Of a stretch of 64,000 nt of DNA, positions 34,536 to 47,302 are shown piece after piece. Position 1 is the first letter of the stretch; each line of letters begins with the position of its first letter. The notes beneath the pieces were generated by a model. The model saw only the letters and a list, made by a program, of their open reading frames with translations, was not told where the DNA came from and searched no databases. Origin of the DNA: Andrena cerasifolii (taxonomy: Eukaryota > Arthropoda > Insecta > Hymenoptera > Andrenidae); contig NC_135121.1 of the NCBI RefSeq assembly GCF_050908995.1, positions 4,650,001-4,714,000 of the forward strand, written 5' to 3'. The translations under genes and the position numbers were made by a program.

Positions 34536-34782
34536 TAAGTAACAAGCTCATAAACCGTATTCCTTGGGAAATACCCTTCTCGCCGGCCTCTCGCGTTGCC
34601 GCAGCCCCGGCTCGTAACACCCTCTTACTGCTATCATTATAACTTTGAACAAAATTATTATTAGTGCATACAAATATTTAAACATATTTTTCACATCTCG
34701 ATCAACCCTCCGTATCCTGTACCTGAGTCGATTTTGACCCACCACTTGAGACCGCTAACGCACACAGTGACTGATCATAAAC

Positions 34783-35228
34783 ATGTCAGTTGCGGCCAAA
34801 TCATCATTTAGCTGTTGGTGGTGTCATAAAAACATAAACAGGACCTTTCCGGTCACTGCGTTGGAGCAACAATGGGAAGCTCGAGACAATACCATATTCT
34901 CCTTGGAGAAAACAAAATGGGCATACGGTCTCTGCAGTCATACAGTTTTCCACCACGAGACCTTATACCGTGGAGAGGGGAGTGAGCATACTACGGTCGA
35001 GCTCGGGAGCGCATCGACTGCCCTAGGGCAGACTTAATGTGCACCCCTGGCCTAGAAGGATCATCAACCCCGCATCAATAAAGTACTATTTACCCGCTTA
35101 TACTATACCTATGTAAATACATTATCTAAGTTCTTCGTTACTTTTCCATTGTCTTGCTGAAAGGGAGAGTGTCAGGAAATCGATCTCAGGAACGTGTCCC
35201 CTACACGATTTAAATGTCGGTTGCGGCA
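34783..35228. other. Segment bounded by 15-bp near-direct repeats, with AATAAA
   Basis: ATGTCAGTTGCGGCC (34783) and ATGTCGGTTGCGGCA (35214) bound about 430 bp that contain AATAAA at 35077-35082. Together with the TATA-like motif at 33103 this could be a decayed LTR-type structure, but I found no matching LTR pair, primer-binding site or coding remnant. Confidence 0.3.
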
Positions 35229-35730
35229 CTGACAATGAGTCGCAAGCAGGGCCGCGTTTACTACAGAACGTACTAGGTGCAAGCTGGGGCCTCACTTTCT
35301 ATGGGGCCACATTTTAAAACCTTACTCCTCCCAAACAACAATATAAAAAACTGCCCAGTTATAGTTGCAAGGAAAAATACTTACAAAAATTATTCATGTT
35401 TCGTATTACTGCAGATGAATATGTACTTCTGAAATACTATTAGTTTTTCGTTAATTGGAAACCACACTGGAAAAATCACACTGCTAAGCTGAATGCTTCG
35501 TGTGGCTTTAACACATTCACACGAGCTTTAATCGCTAGCATTTTAAATTAAAAGAAATTTTTCTTATTTTTACGTTACCAAAGGTTATTTTTTTAAACAT
35601 TAATATATATATGTGCCAATTTGGTTATAAATGTATACACATATATAACAGTGTTCAAGCTACTTAAATGCTGGCTTAAACTGATTGCTTCCTGAAAAAA
35701 CGTAGCTGTATTTATTAAATTTATATAATT
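35229..35730. other. Spacer with a possible hAT left end
   Basis: CAGGGCCGCGTTTAC at about 35248 looks like a hAT-type terminus, but no inverted partner or duplication was found. The rest is AT-rich. Confidence 0.35.
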
Positions 35731-35980
35731 ACTAGCGTCCCCGCGTCGGCTTCGCTCGAAATATTAGCGTGACTGATTCATAATCTGTAATCTGCAATCT
35801 GTAAACTCGAGAGCCCTCGGCCACTTATTCCCGCCGCGGTGCTATTTCGCAAGCGAGAAGCGCTCGCCCGGTCGCCGCCTGGCGGTCGCCTCACGATCTA
35901 CTAGTATTTAAAAATCACTATTTTAAAAAAATAAAAACGTTAGAACCTTCTTCTCGCCAAGACGAACAAAGTGATGTAAC
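35731..35980 (-). mobile_element. Helitron-like 3' end, minus strand
   Basis: Read on the minus strand it ends CGAAGCCGACGCGGGGACG then CTAG, followed by T (35731). It is preceded by GAATCAGTCACG and, further in, by the 22-bp block shared with 30287-30308. This matches a Helitron-type 3' terminus in layout. The 5' end is unknown and no Rep/helicase is present. Confidence 0.5.
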
Positions 35981-37565
35981 ACACTTGTGGGTACAGTTTA
36001 TATTTTCTGAGAAACCTAATTTTAAAGTATGCAACTTCAATTTTATATAATAGTATATATATAGATTGTTTTGAATATTCTGCCATCAGTTCCTACTAAT
36101 ATTATTGCGCTGTGTTAATATTTGAGTAACGTTTTATCGTTATATATCGCCCAATAGACATTACATAAATTGTCCTAATTGATCAATAAAAACTGATGCA
36201 GAAAACATAGCATCGGTAGTTGGTTATCAACGATAATGCATTATAACGAGATAAAATCGAGCGTAATGTCTATATACTTATGTCCCGCGCGAGTACATTG
36301 TTCTGCGCGCTCATCTGCCGTATGAATTGGTAATTATGTAATACCACACATTATTAGCATTAATAATAACACACTGACTCATTAATTATACAACTTCATT
36401 TTCAATTTATAAAAGCATTGCTAGCTGCTATATTCAAATGAAATGGCGTATTGCGTTTCGAAAATCGATGATTGCTTTATTATTATTTGTGCCGACGTAC
36501 TGTTTCTGTGTAAAATGAAACTATCGAGAACGAAGTTTTTCAAAAGTATTCAAGCACGTGTACTTAACAGATAGTGTTTTTTTTCGTCCGTGAAGATGGA
36601 CCTGCATTCTGTTCATTTAAAGAGCATTGCATGTAAAATAATTGAATATCAATCAAATTGAAGAGTTGCAAGTAGATGTATCAAATAAATCCCAGAAGTA
36701 TTAGGGGGGAAGTATTCGAACGAGAGTATCAGAGAGATTCAATTCACTTTATTTTTAGTAAACTACAGATTACATAATAAGATTACGATCAATCAAACTG
36801 GGGCATCGCCATCTCTGATGGTTTTAGTTTGATACACAAACTTTCCTTAAAATTCTGGAATATCCTCTGATACGTTTTTGACAGGGATGGGCCAAATTGG
36901 ATGTAAATGAAAATTTCGAAGTTTATTAAGTTTTTTATTAAGACAGGTTTTATATAAAGACCCCCTTTCCTGACATGGTTTTATGACTTATGATCATCTT
37001 AAGATTATTTCTACATTTCCAAAGTTCAGAGTTTTTTGTATCAACACATGTAGGTATATATATGTAAGCTTTGTGTATGTTTCGGTGGGCCGGAGATGCT
37101 CGACAGAGGTCGGGACTTGACAAGTTCCATGGGATACCCATATAGTTATACGGAGAAACAGTTGGACTCATAATTATATAAATGACTGCACTAACGGTTC
37201 GTGAGTGGACTACTAATTGAGGATCTTTAGATATAAAATCTACAAGTGCAGATATTCTGTAGGAATCTGTATTAAGATAATGTACGGAAGCACGAACATC
37301 TAATTGTTGATTCCCTATTTTTAGGTTAGTGTAGCACGTGGGAAGGATGCAATAATTACTTATGTAAATACTAATAAAATCCCTATTTTTAGACGAATCA
37401 ACCTAGTGTTTTTGCTAAGGAAGGGAACCCCCTTTTAAACATATTATATGAGCCGTTTATTTTGAAAGTGACCTAACTGCATTTATATTTAAAAATTTGT
37501 TATATATTAATTTTTAATACTAACTTCAAGTTGTACTCGTTACTACAATTAACAAAAAACAATTG
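35981..37565. other. AT-rich spacer
   Basis: No recognisable gene. One 16-bp imperfect palindrome (CGATAATGCATTATAACG) lies near 36232. Confidence 0.4.
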
Positions 37566-37668
37566 ACATATATATATATATATATAATATAATAAATATA
37601 TATATATATATAATAAAATATATATATATATACAAAGTTGTACACGTTACTACAATTAACAAAAAACA

Positions 37669-37715
<47 letters not shown>

Positions 37716-37768
37716 AAAAATTATGATTATATATAAAAAAGATTTTATATATGATTATATATAAAAAT

Positions 37769-37813
<45 letters not shown>

Positions 37814-37830
37814 CAAATTTTTTTATTATA
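37566..37830. repeat. Compound AT microsatellites
   Basis: Several (TA)n runs (about 37566-37632, 37674-37712 and 37771-37812) are separated by a duplicated spacer AGTTGTAC(T/A)CGTTACTAC followed by AATTAACAAAAAACAATTG (37530-37566 and 37636-37672). The repeated spacer shows that the expansion copied a larger module as well as the dinucleotide. Confidence 0.92.
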
Positions 37831-40360
37831 TTATTTTAAAAAAAGTAGACTTCCCGAGAGGCAAAATAACCGCAGTCTATTTTTTTAAAAAATTAAGTTA
37901 GACACATCATCCTACTGGTCCTTCTTTATTTAGTAAGATGGTGTATATAACTAAATTATAAGTAGAGTTACACGTAGAGTGTCACTAAATTATTAGTGTT
38001 TTCGTGTTTTTATGTTTTTCATTAGAAAGTTAAAAAAAAACAAATTCGAATTTAATCTGTTGTCGCTGTCAGCAGTTTTCTTCTCAATTGGTTCGAAGTT
38101 ACCATCTTCATCGCTAGAAATATTTAGCAGCTACTTTGCTGCGTTATATTTATCAGTGTCATTAAATATCAGCGCGTGGCTTTTTGGATAATTTTCATTG
38201 AGAATTGGTTTTCGGTGGCAAGTTTGGTTCCCGGTGGCGGCGCTAGCGACATTGAGGGTTCGGATGGAAGGATATATTTTCTGACCGCGTAAAATGAGTT
38301 CGCGTAAAACGGAGACCGGTTATAAAAAGGTAGCGCGCAACTGGAGGGATGAGTGTGGTATGAGGAAATTACTTTTCTCAAGCGACCAAAATTATTAAAG
38401 TGGAAAACGACAGGAGCAGCGATCTAACAGTTACTGCTTTAAAGTGTAATTACTGTCAGGTACACATTCTACACGTGCAAGCATCTTCTAGCCTGTATCG
38501 GGCAGCCAATTTTACCTTTACACACGCGTAGATAGCTGTGGCATTCTGTCTTGAGTATACAACCCATTATCGAAGACTAGTCAGCCTAACTCTAATCAAG
38601 GAGCGCTGCAGCAAACTGTCTAGGCGAGCCGCCTTTGTAATCACGTCCGCCTGCCAATAGAGAGGTTACACACTTTAGGGTTGATAAACAAAGGTGACCG
38701 GTACCTTGAATAATAGGTCGTCTCTGTGGCGTCACGCTCGTTACACGCGACAATTGGCAGCCGGCTACAGAAAGGCGGCTGTGCATGCTTGAGAAATACG
38801 TATGAGAGACGAGGATCGGTGTCACAGACCGCGAAATACTGTTCAGGAGAAGAGGGAGACGCAAAGGGGGGAGGGTGGCAGACACGAGAGTCGCTGGTTG
38901 AAGGAATGAGGTGAGCCAAAGAGAGGGTTGAAAAATTACCAACAGAGAGGACCAAGCGTATTTCCCTCGCGGACTTTCCCCTGCTATTAGAAATGAGTAT
39001 AGAAAGGAGGGACAGAGAAAGGAAAAGGAGGGGCTCTGAAAGGGAGTGGAACGACGTTGAGCCCAAGTCTGCGGTCTCTTGCCACATTTTTTCCGTTTAA
39101 AGCAATTTTTCTGCTCGTTCCGCCTTCCCAAACCTCTTTCTCCGTCCCTTTTTGCTGGAGCTACCTTTGCAGGATTTCCTCCGCGCCGGAATTTCGCGAT
39201 AATTGTTTAAGATATTTTTCCTTTGGCCTCTTAATCATAGAGTGATGACCATTTTCTTAAGCACGCTGATTAGTTAAATTTCTTCTTCACTTTGTTTGCT
39301 CATTGTTACAAAGTCTTATTACAATTCCGAAACGTTGATAATTTGTCCGTTTGAAATACTCTCTTTTTACTTTTACGAAAGGACATAACTACTTATGTAT
39401 GCAAAAAGCATATGCAAATATGTGCGTAACATGTGCCATGCCTATTTTTATTGAATTTGTTAAGGGTAGACCGACAGTTTTAATTATTTAATTATTACTT
39501 TAATTTTTAGCAACCTGTGCCTGTTGGGAAACATTCTGAGCAGTTGCAATTGCAACGACATTATTTCTATTAAAAGTTACAACTGCCTATTTGCAGAAAT
39601 AAAATAAACAGTGAAAATTAATAATTTTATTTTTTAATTTTATTATTTTCTGGTGTTAAGAGGAAAAAATGGCCGAACCTCTTTAATTTTATCGAAATTG
39701 TTTATGTGTATCGGGCGATTGTAATGAATGAATAATTAGTCTCTGCTAATGACTTATTCTATCGCATGATGTCAACATTGGTACTTAAAATTAATGTCAC
39801 GTAAGCGCTCCATAATTCATCTATGATCGCAACCAAATACAGTGAAACAGATATAAAAGAAATGTGTAACATATGTGCATATGCCTTTTAACAAAGCATA
39901 CGCAATATACAAAGTAATTATTACATATCGATATTTGCATAAACATCTGCAGTCGAGACATAACCTTTACCTTAGCGTTTACTTGCAATTAGCATTAGAT
40001 GGAATTAAGGGATATTGACTTCTGACAAAAGCATCGAAGCGTGATGTATTCCTGCAGTCTACACTGCTTCATAGTTCACTTAACTCGATGGGAGGCGCTA
40101 CTGGGTAAAATTTACCACAGAGGCGCTAGTTGCAAAAATATGAAGACTGAGTTCTTGTTACAATTTTTTAAAGAACTTTAATAAAGATTTTAAGGTATTT
40201 CATAAATTTTGTTTGATTCTTAAAACACTGTACTTTAACATAAAAATTACAAAGTTAAAAAAAATATTCTGAAACCGTGGTTTTTTGCGTTTCAATTTTG
40301 GGTATTTTTCACCCGGTAGCGACAACCTGTGTTACAATTTGGGGTGCGCCTCACGACGGG
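37831..40360. other. Spacer with a purine-rich (GA) segment
   Basis: 38810-39055 is strongly purine-rich on the plus strand (AGAGAAGGGAG-type), which keeps the minus strand open for 179 codons (38592-39131) as a serine/leucine/proline-rich, low-complexity frame. I regard this as compositional. No other gene or element is recognised. Confidence 0.45.
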
Positions 40361-40364
40361 TTAA

Positions 40365-41071
40365 GGGTTCCGGTCTAAATATCGATTTTTTTCTATTTCA
40401 TTCTTCGAATGTTCAACCTTTTAAGAATACGTGTTTAAAAGGATTGTTTGAAATTCGTAAAATTCCCGAAATTATAGGCATTTGAGTAATCGGCGCTCAC
40501 GTAAAATTTTAAACGCGTTTTTCTCGGATCAGTGTTCTTAAAATCGGTGGAACCTGTATCTTGAAAAGTTATCATCCGATTCGACTGAAACCTTTTTTAT
40601 TTTGAAGAATATACTTCTAGCTAGGGGGGAAACCAGACAAATTATAAAAAAGGAAAAACTGTAATTTTTAAAGGCGTTGAAAGGACGAAAAATATATGGG
40701 AAAAGTGATTTCAAACTTCAAGTATCGGTATTTTTTAAAAAATTTCATTTTTTTGTCATTTTTACTGCTAAGCCCACGAACGAGTTTCATGCCCTTTAAT
40801 AATGTGGAATCGTTTTTTATTTCAGACCAATGGTTTAGGTGTTACAGGTTCCACCGTTTTGGATGAATTTTTTGACGCCTTGACTTTAACGACTCCCAAG
40901 TGCCGTCTGCAATGAATAATTATAAAATAAAAAATATATTTCTATAGTTTACGATATCATTAATACAATGCAAAAAGTCCCATTAAATTATCTATAGTAG
41001 TTTTCCTTTAAATAATTCCTAAAGATCACCTATTTTTATGGGCTCTAGAACGGAACAACCCCTTACGGGGG
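40365..41071 (-). mobile_element. TTAA-flanked non-autonomous element, copy 2
   Basis: TTAA lies at 40361-40364 and 41072-41075. It is the reverse complement of the family seen at 6089-6781 and 41943-42672. It begins GGGTTCCGGTCTAAAT and ends TCTAGAACGGAACAACCCC plus an extra ACGGGGG. A segment around 40740-40860 differs from the other copies, so a variant core is present. No coding capacity. Confidence 0.8.
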
Positions 41072-41075
41072 TTAA

Positions 41076-41640
41076 GGACTTTGAAATCTTGAAAAATCGA
41101 TTTTTTTAATTATTATTAATTCTGAAAGTGCCATGCTTTGTGCACATTTACAAGAATGTTTCGTGATGAAATTCGAATAATTACGGAAATTATAGTGCTG
41201 AACGTAATTGAGTGCACCGTCGAGTAACGGCCTGGCGGAGCGGTATTGGCGTAGAGGACTACACTTTGAAGCCGTTTATCTCGAAACTACATTTTCAAAC
41301 ACGGTGTACATCATAACTCTTAAACGAATGAATATTTTCACTTAAAATTTTAACTGAAGCTGTAGAATTCCATTCCTTATCGTGTGAAATTTCCGCATCA
41401 ACATTGGATGTTTGTAATACATTTTATAACTGCTATATAGACGATTTTTCCCCATAAAAATGTGGGGAAAAATTGATTCGTGTGCAAGTTTACAATTGTT
41501 ATTTAAATTCGCCCAGCAAAATGAATATTTTTTGTAGATCATAGGGCACAATCGGTATGAAACTAAAAGTTTTTTGTTGAATTATCTCAACGTTTCGCTA
41601 CGCCCCGCTAGCAACAAGGAAGGATAGTGCCGGTAACTTT
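41076..41640. other. Spacer
   Basis: AT-rich with a GC patch at 41215-41260. No gene recognised. Confidence 0.4.
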
Positions 41641-41900
41641 CTTTTTTTTTTTGACGTGGAGAAATCCCTAACGGATACCCCGGGGGAGGGTCAGGGGTTA
41701 TGTGGGGCTTGCACCCACTAAAACTCCACGGTGGTCGTCCTCGCATGCGGAGCAGCGCGCCTGAGGAGGAGGACTTGATGCGGGAGCAAGCTAGCGATAC
41801 GTCCGCTTGCCCCCCCCCCCCCCTCACGCACATAATGTTGATGCATACTCCGCACCGATTCCCCGACGACTCGGGGACTTCCCTGGATAGTGCCGATACC
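41641..41900. other. GC-rich segment with poly-T and poly-C tracts
   Basis: It begins with a T10 run (41643-41652) followed by GACGTGGAGAAATCCC, and carries a C14 run (41809-41822) and a GAGGAGGAGG tract. Both strands stay open by composition. It might be a decayed retroelement end, but I do not recognise a family. Confidence 0.3.
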
Positions 41901-41942
41901 TGACCCAGACCTATAGGTATCCTAGGTGGCCTAACTCTTTAA

Positions 41943-42672
41943 GGGGAGGTTCCGGTCTAGAGCCCATCAAAGTAGGTGATCTTTAGGAATTAATTAAAGG
42001 AAAACTACTATATATAATTTAATGGGGCTTCTTGTATTGTATTAAGGATGTTTTAAGTTATAGAAATATATTTTTTGCTTTATAATTAATCATTACAGAC
42101 GGCACTGGGGAGTCGTTAAAGTCAAGGCGTCAAAAAATTGATCCAAATCGGTGAGACCTGTATCTGCAAAAGTTATAATTCGATTCGACTGAAACTTTTT
42201 TATTTTGAAGAACACACTTCTGGCTAGGGGGTGAACCAGAAAAAATTACAAAAATGACATTTTTTTAGAAAATAACGACACTTGAAGTTTAAAATCACCT
42301 TTTCACTATATTTTTCGTCCTTCCAACGCCTTTAAAATTCATAAATTTTTCATTTTTTGTAATTTTTCTGATTTGTCCCCTAGCTAGAAGTATATTCTTC
42401 AAAATAAAAAAGGTTGCAGTCGAATTGGATGATAACTTTTGCAAATACAGCTCCCACCGATTTTGAGAACACTGTTTCGAGAAAAACGCGTTTAAAGTTT
42501 TACGTCAGCGCCAAGTGGCCGGCTGTTACCCATGCATTTGCCGCTACTCAAATGCCTATAACTTTGGACATTTTACGAATTTCAAAATATGCTTTTAAAC
42601 ATATGTTCCTAAAAGATTGGACATTCGAAAAATGAAATAAAAAAAAATCGATTTTTAGACCGGAACCTCCCC
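41943..42672 (+). mobile_element. TTAA-flanked non-autonomous element, copy 3 (best ends)
   Basis: TTAA lies at 41939-41942 and 42673-42676. The TIRs are GGGGAGGTTCCGGTCTA and its exact complement. The interior folds back around AGAATATAC/GTATATTCT segments near 42210 and 42390. This copy defines the family. The TTAA target plus GGGG-type termini fit Sola3 or a piggyBac relative; I cannot decide without a transposase. Confidence 0.88.
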
Positions 42673-42676
42673 TTAA

Positions 42677-45600
42677 GAATTTTTCATCTCGCGGAATATT
42701 CATATACCTATTTATAACATTTAAATTTTACTCATTAGTGTGTCTGCTCTAATTGCTGTAGGTACTCGTTGCTCATCTTCTATACAGATTCAGTTTCACA
42801 ATATTTTAATAGATTCAAATTAAACTTACTAAAACAATAGTACGGTGTAATATAATATTCCTATTTGTAACTAACTTATTGCTTTGACATTTAATCGTCT
42901 GAAATAAATGTATGTTTTCAACAAGTGATACACAGGAGATAAACATTTTTACATGTTTATAGAAATATCGGTCACACTGATAAACAAATTTTACAATTTA
43001 CCTATAGGCAATTTACGGAAGACAAACTACCTCGTTGCTATTAGAATTTATGTTCCTATACTTTCCAGGAAGATTTAAGAGAAAAATCAGGAAGTTGTAC
43101 ACGGAATTCTAAGTATGCTCCTGGAATATTTTCCTTGTCACGTTCCCTCGTCATCCAGTCCAATGGATGACCACTTTTCTTTAGACTCTTTGCTATTCGG
43201 TGAACGTTTTACGAGGAATACAAACGATCGTGATAGCCAGACCGCATGAGAAATACTGCTATACGAAAATATACGAAAGACAGTTCTATTGCTGTGTTAC
43301 AAAACAAGTAAATGATCGAAACTGTTCGAACACTGTAACAACTATTAGGATTAAAGCATAGAATTTTTTTAATTTTATTTCCTTTAAAAAAAAAAAATAA
43401 AACCTCACGAAGGTAGACACTTTGTAGATGTTTAACTTGTTCAAAATTGTCTTACTCCCGACGAAATTAATGGCTTTGTTGTTACTTAATATATTCTGAA
43501 ATGTTTACAAATAGTCTGGTATTCCATATTTATTCAATATCCGATTTCGGAATGTTGTTGGGATCTTAATAAATTGTCTGTACAGATAATAATTTGCGTT
43601 TATTGCTGCAACTGGAACATTGTTCATGTTTATAAATATAAGTTTGATTGAATGTTGGAAATTAATACACGGAAAACTATTGCGATGTTTGTGATCTACT
43701 CGATAAAGCAGAGAATCTTGGTTTCGCGTTCATATACTTAATTACTACATGCATAATTATGCAATTAATTGTTAAATAATTAAATATTTTCCGTCGTATG
43801 TAACTTTCATGGGCTTGCATGGGCTTCAATGGTAGGTCGTTATACGTGACTTAAGACGCTCTATTACAAGGTAAGTAAACAGATAAATCATTTCATTAAA
43901 AAAAAGATGAAGTTTATGTATATATCTCTCATATCAAATTATGTTTCTCTTGAAACGAAGCATCTTTTGTCTCATGTATTTTTTTCTATCTTGGTTAAAT
44001 TTAGTTAAATTTCTCCCAAATAATTATCTGCAACTCAAATTAGTAAACGCTACTATTTAGTCCCCGTGTGTCTAGGGCAGGGGCCGTCAGCTATAGCCCT
44101 ACTGAGATGAGTCTGGCTGACGGTCCAGCATTGTTTCTAGATAACCGAACGGGATTAAATTTAACTGTACACATGTCCAATAATGCTAGTTCATTAGATG
44201 AGTTATTGGAGTACAAAACTTACGAAAACTCAGAAATAAGGTTAAATCTGTCACGTGTTTATATGAACTTTTTTTATTGTCGATCAATTCTGATTCCATG
44301 CTGAAAGTGTGACGTACATGTATATGTACTGTTTGGTTCCACATTCGATGCAATGAATAGAAGCAAACAGACCGCTTGTGTTACCGAAACCGAAAATCAC
44401 TAGTAATTTTGAAAGGGTGGATGTTCCGATCTGTGTTTACTAAACACTTTTCGCTGATAAGTGCATAACATCTGCCCTGCAATTCCCCAATTCTTTCCGC
44501 AGAATTCTGTATAATAAAGTACTGAAAGTTGGATTTCAGTTTGGGCAATAGATTAAAAATAAGCACAATTATTATTATTTATTAAAACAGTGAACTCAGA
44601 AAACTACACAAGCCACGCTTTTAAAATTAAAACGGATAAAGAGTGCGTGGAAAATATGTGTCGGTTCTAGAAGTAATACGAAACCACTCGCTCTTTTATA
44701 AGTACTGTTTACACGCAACATGTATTCGCTGAAACATTCTCGCTCATTCAACTGAGTGCGTTATATGCGTAATGAGTTTGTAACTCTTTTCTAGAAATAT
44801 ACTACTACACTTTTGATCACAACCTTCACGATTTCTGTAAAAAAAAAAATTGTGCCGTCTACGTTAAGAGACTTGTTATCTATAGTAACTATAAAAATGT
44901 TTAAAAACGATAAATTATTACGAATTATATAATTATGTGAAATGTTCTCGAATTAATTACCGAAAAGCCGCGTTGTTTCAAGATAAAGTATCCTCTTACA
45001 AAACGTACACTACATATTGAAAAAGGTAGAAAAATTCGTTAACATACATCTGTCAGGAAATAATGAGTGTATTATGCTAATAATGGCCAACAATTTGATA
45101 CGAATATCACGAATTCCGGTAGGATTAATCAGAGGTGTGGACAAGCAGCCATTCTTCCAAATCATTTTAATGTTGGACATATGGAAACTAACATTTGACA
45201 AAATACGAACAATGAAAATTAATAAAAAATTAATCAGTTATCAATTTTCTGCCTACCGAGTTTTTCCTTCTAAGAATGGAAGAAGCCAAGGATAGGTGAA
45301 GAATATGGAGGGTGGCGTTTGAGGGGGAGGTGGTCGGGGATTGAGAGTGGGTACGTTGAAGGCAATGATGGTAGGTCGTTAGCGTTAATGAATAAGTAAG
45401 GTTAATTTGCGAATGGGTTTCACACTACGCGTTGCTTCGCCCGCTCGCACCCGAGGGCATCCATTTCATTATCGAGACTGAAGCACCCCTTGATCCACCT
45501 CCCTTTCTCACAGCCAGCTGCACACGGTCTCGAGATCGGGGTCGTTTACACTCTTTCAGATTTTCTACTTTAAGTTCCCGAGAGTGAGTGTCTGCTTTTT

Positions 45601-46196
45601 GTTAAAAAAAAATCTCGGGGTTATCCTTTGGTTGACGCGCGCACTTGTCATTTGCTAGCGAGCGCCCGCCTTTGCACGAAAATGGAATCAACTGTTATGA
45701 ATGCTACTCGTTTGTGGATGTTTAGAGAGCTGGCAGAGTGCAGGTTGTATCGGGGAAAAGAATATCCTGCAATGCTTGCATTATTCAGTTGGATTCGACG
45801 AGAAAAGTACACGGTAACAGCGACGAAGTGAAATGGCAACGTCTGAAAGGGAGCTTTAAAAGAATTTTTAAGGCAGGACGCATAGTAACTGTGGCAGTAA
45901 ATATAACCCATAAATTGACGCCCGTTAAAGGTATTTTACTGGGGGATTAAATTTTTGTTAAAGAAATATATGAATTGCAATATATTGTAGTGGTTGGTTC
46001 GATTTCATAACGATGTTTTTCTCCTGAAAAGCAAATTGTTACTGGTGTAAGAAAAGTAACTTAACGAAGAAAGATAACTGAAATCGAATAAGAACACATT
46101 ATATTTTGACGAAATAGCAGTGTTATCGACATTTTAGAGGTTAGGAGAAACTAAACGTTCCACAGATATAAGGAAATTACTGTGCACGATGGAACT
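42677..46196. other. 3.5-kb AT-rich spacer
   Basis: The only structure noticed is a short hairpin with GCCGTCAGC/GCTGACGG arms at about 44085-44133. The open frames are short and unlike any family I know. Confidence 0.45.
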
Positions 46197-46582
46197 GTTC
46201 AAGTACTTGAATATTCGGGTACCTAGCTCGAAATCCGAACCAAGCTGAAACCCGGTTTCCGAGCCGAGCCGAGTACCCGAATGAACCGAGCGGCTTGAAA
46301 GAACCGGACGGCTTGGATAGAACCAAGTAGCTTGAATTCTTCAAGCGGCCCGAATGAAGCGGGCGGCTCGAACATACCCAAGCGGATTGAATTATTTCAA
46401 GTGGGCCGGAAGAACTGAGCGGGCCAAAAGAACCGAGGCGGCCCGACGGGGCCCAGGCGGCCCGACGGGGCCCAGGCGGCCCGGAGGGACCGAGGCGGCC
46501 CGGAGGGACCGAGGCGGCCCGGAGGGACCGAGGCGGCCCGTAGGGACCGAGGCGGCCCGAAGGAACCGAGGCGACCCGAATG
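46197..46582. mobile_element. Decayed hAT-type relative of 50561-50995 with a 19-bp tandem array
   Basis: 46192-46300 matches one arm of the element at 50561-50995 (ACTGTTCAAGTACTTGAATA, then GAATGAACCGAGCGGCTTG). Instead of the inverted second arm, it grades into eight exact-length 19-bp units, GGCGGCCCG(G/A)(A/C)GGGACCGA, from 46437 to 46582. The array appears to have grown from the element's GCGGCCCGAA motif. The right terminus is not found. Confidence 0.75.
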
Positions 46583-46856
46583 TATGTCTGTGCATTGTAC
46601 GTCGAGCAGATAGGTTACGAAATAGGTTAGATATACTTAACCCAATTATAATATAGACTGCGGAAACTTATGCAAGTATGATATGCCGCGAATATGCAAA
46701 TATGCTGAAAAAGATAACCTTTTATATTTAACCTCTTTTATAAAACTGTAGTATACTAATAATTATACTGTAATAATTATATATTATACGTATCAAGCCG
46801 TTGAACCTACTATTGAATTATTAAACTTTTGAATATATATGTAACTATTACTATTA

Positions 46857-47014
46857 TATAAGTTTTTCGTGCTTCCAACCATTTTTTAGATAATAGAGTT
46901 TAAATATAGAGTACACAATACGGTGCACCGTACAGGTGGGATGCGCGAAGTGCGAACCTCTCTATATTCAAACGCTATTATCTAAAAACTGGTTGGAAGC
47001 ACGAAAAACTTATA
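46857..47014. mobile_element. Palindromic MITE (about 158 bp)
   Basis: The left arm TATAAGTTTTTCGTGCTTCC (46857) and the right arm GGAAGCACGAAAAACTTATA (ending 47014) are inverted over about 55 bp, with a GC-richer loop of about 50 bp. TA within or next to the ends may be the target duplication. The family is not resolved. Confidence 0.75.
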
Positions 47015-47302
47015 ACCACAGTAATTTTAGAAAATTGAATGTTCTTTAATATTAGTTGAACATAATTTCGATAAGGCTTACCATTTTTGAGAAATTCTTC
47101 AAATTCAAACCATCGATGAATTCTTAACTTTAAGGCCTGGCCGGCACCTTTTCCTGTTGTCCGATTGCAATAATCCTTTTCAGGGACTATTTTTTTTATG
47201 AAATGGAACCATATTAAGCGGTGATATCAAAAGAAATCACAGGTTGAAAATAAAGGCCACCCTAACGTGAATGCAGTGTGGACTGTAAATATACAATCTT
47301 AA

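Noticed and set aside
32760..35230. Possible LTR retrotransposon (TATA at 33103, AATAAA at 35077, short direct repeats)
   Set aside because: No matching LTR pair, primer-binding site, polypurine tract or gag/pol remnant could be found, so it was kept only as low-confidence parts.
38592..39131. 179-codon frame on the minus strand
   Set aside because: It follows the purine-rich strand asymmetry and is low-complexity serine/leucine/proline sequence; a second frame is open over the same bases.
46354..46656. Repetitive glycine/arginine/proline-rich frame
   Set aside because: It is simply the translation of the 19-bp tandem array, and both strands are open.
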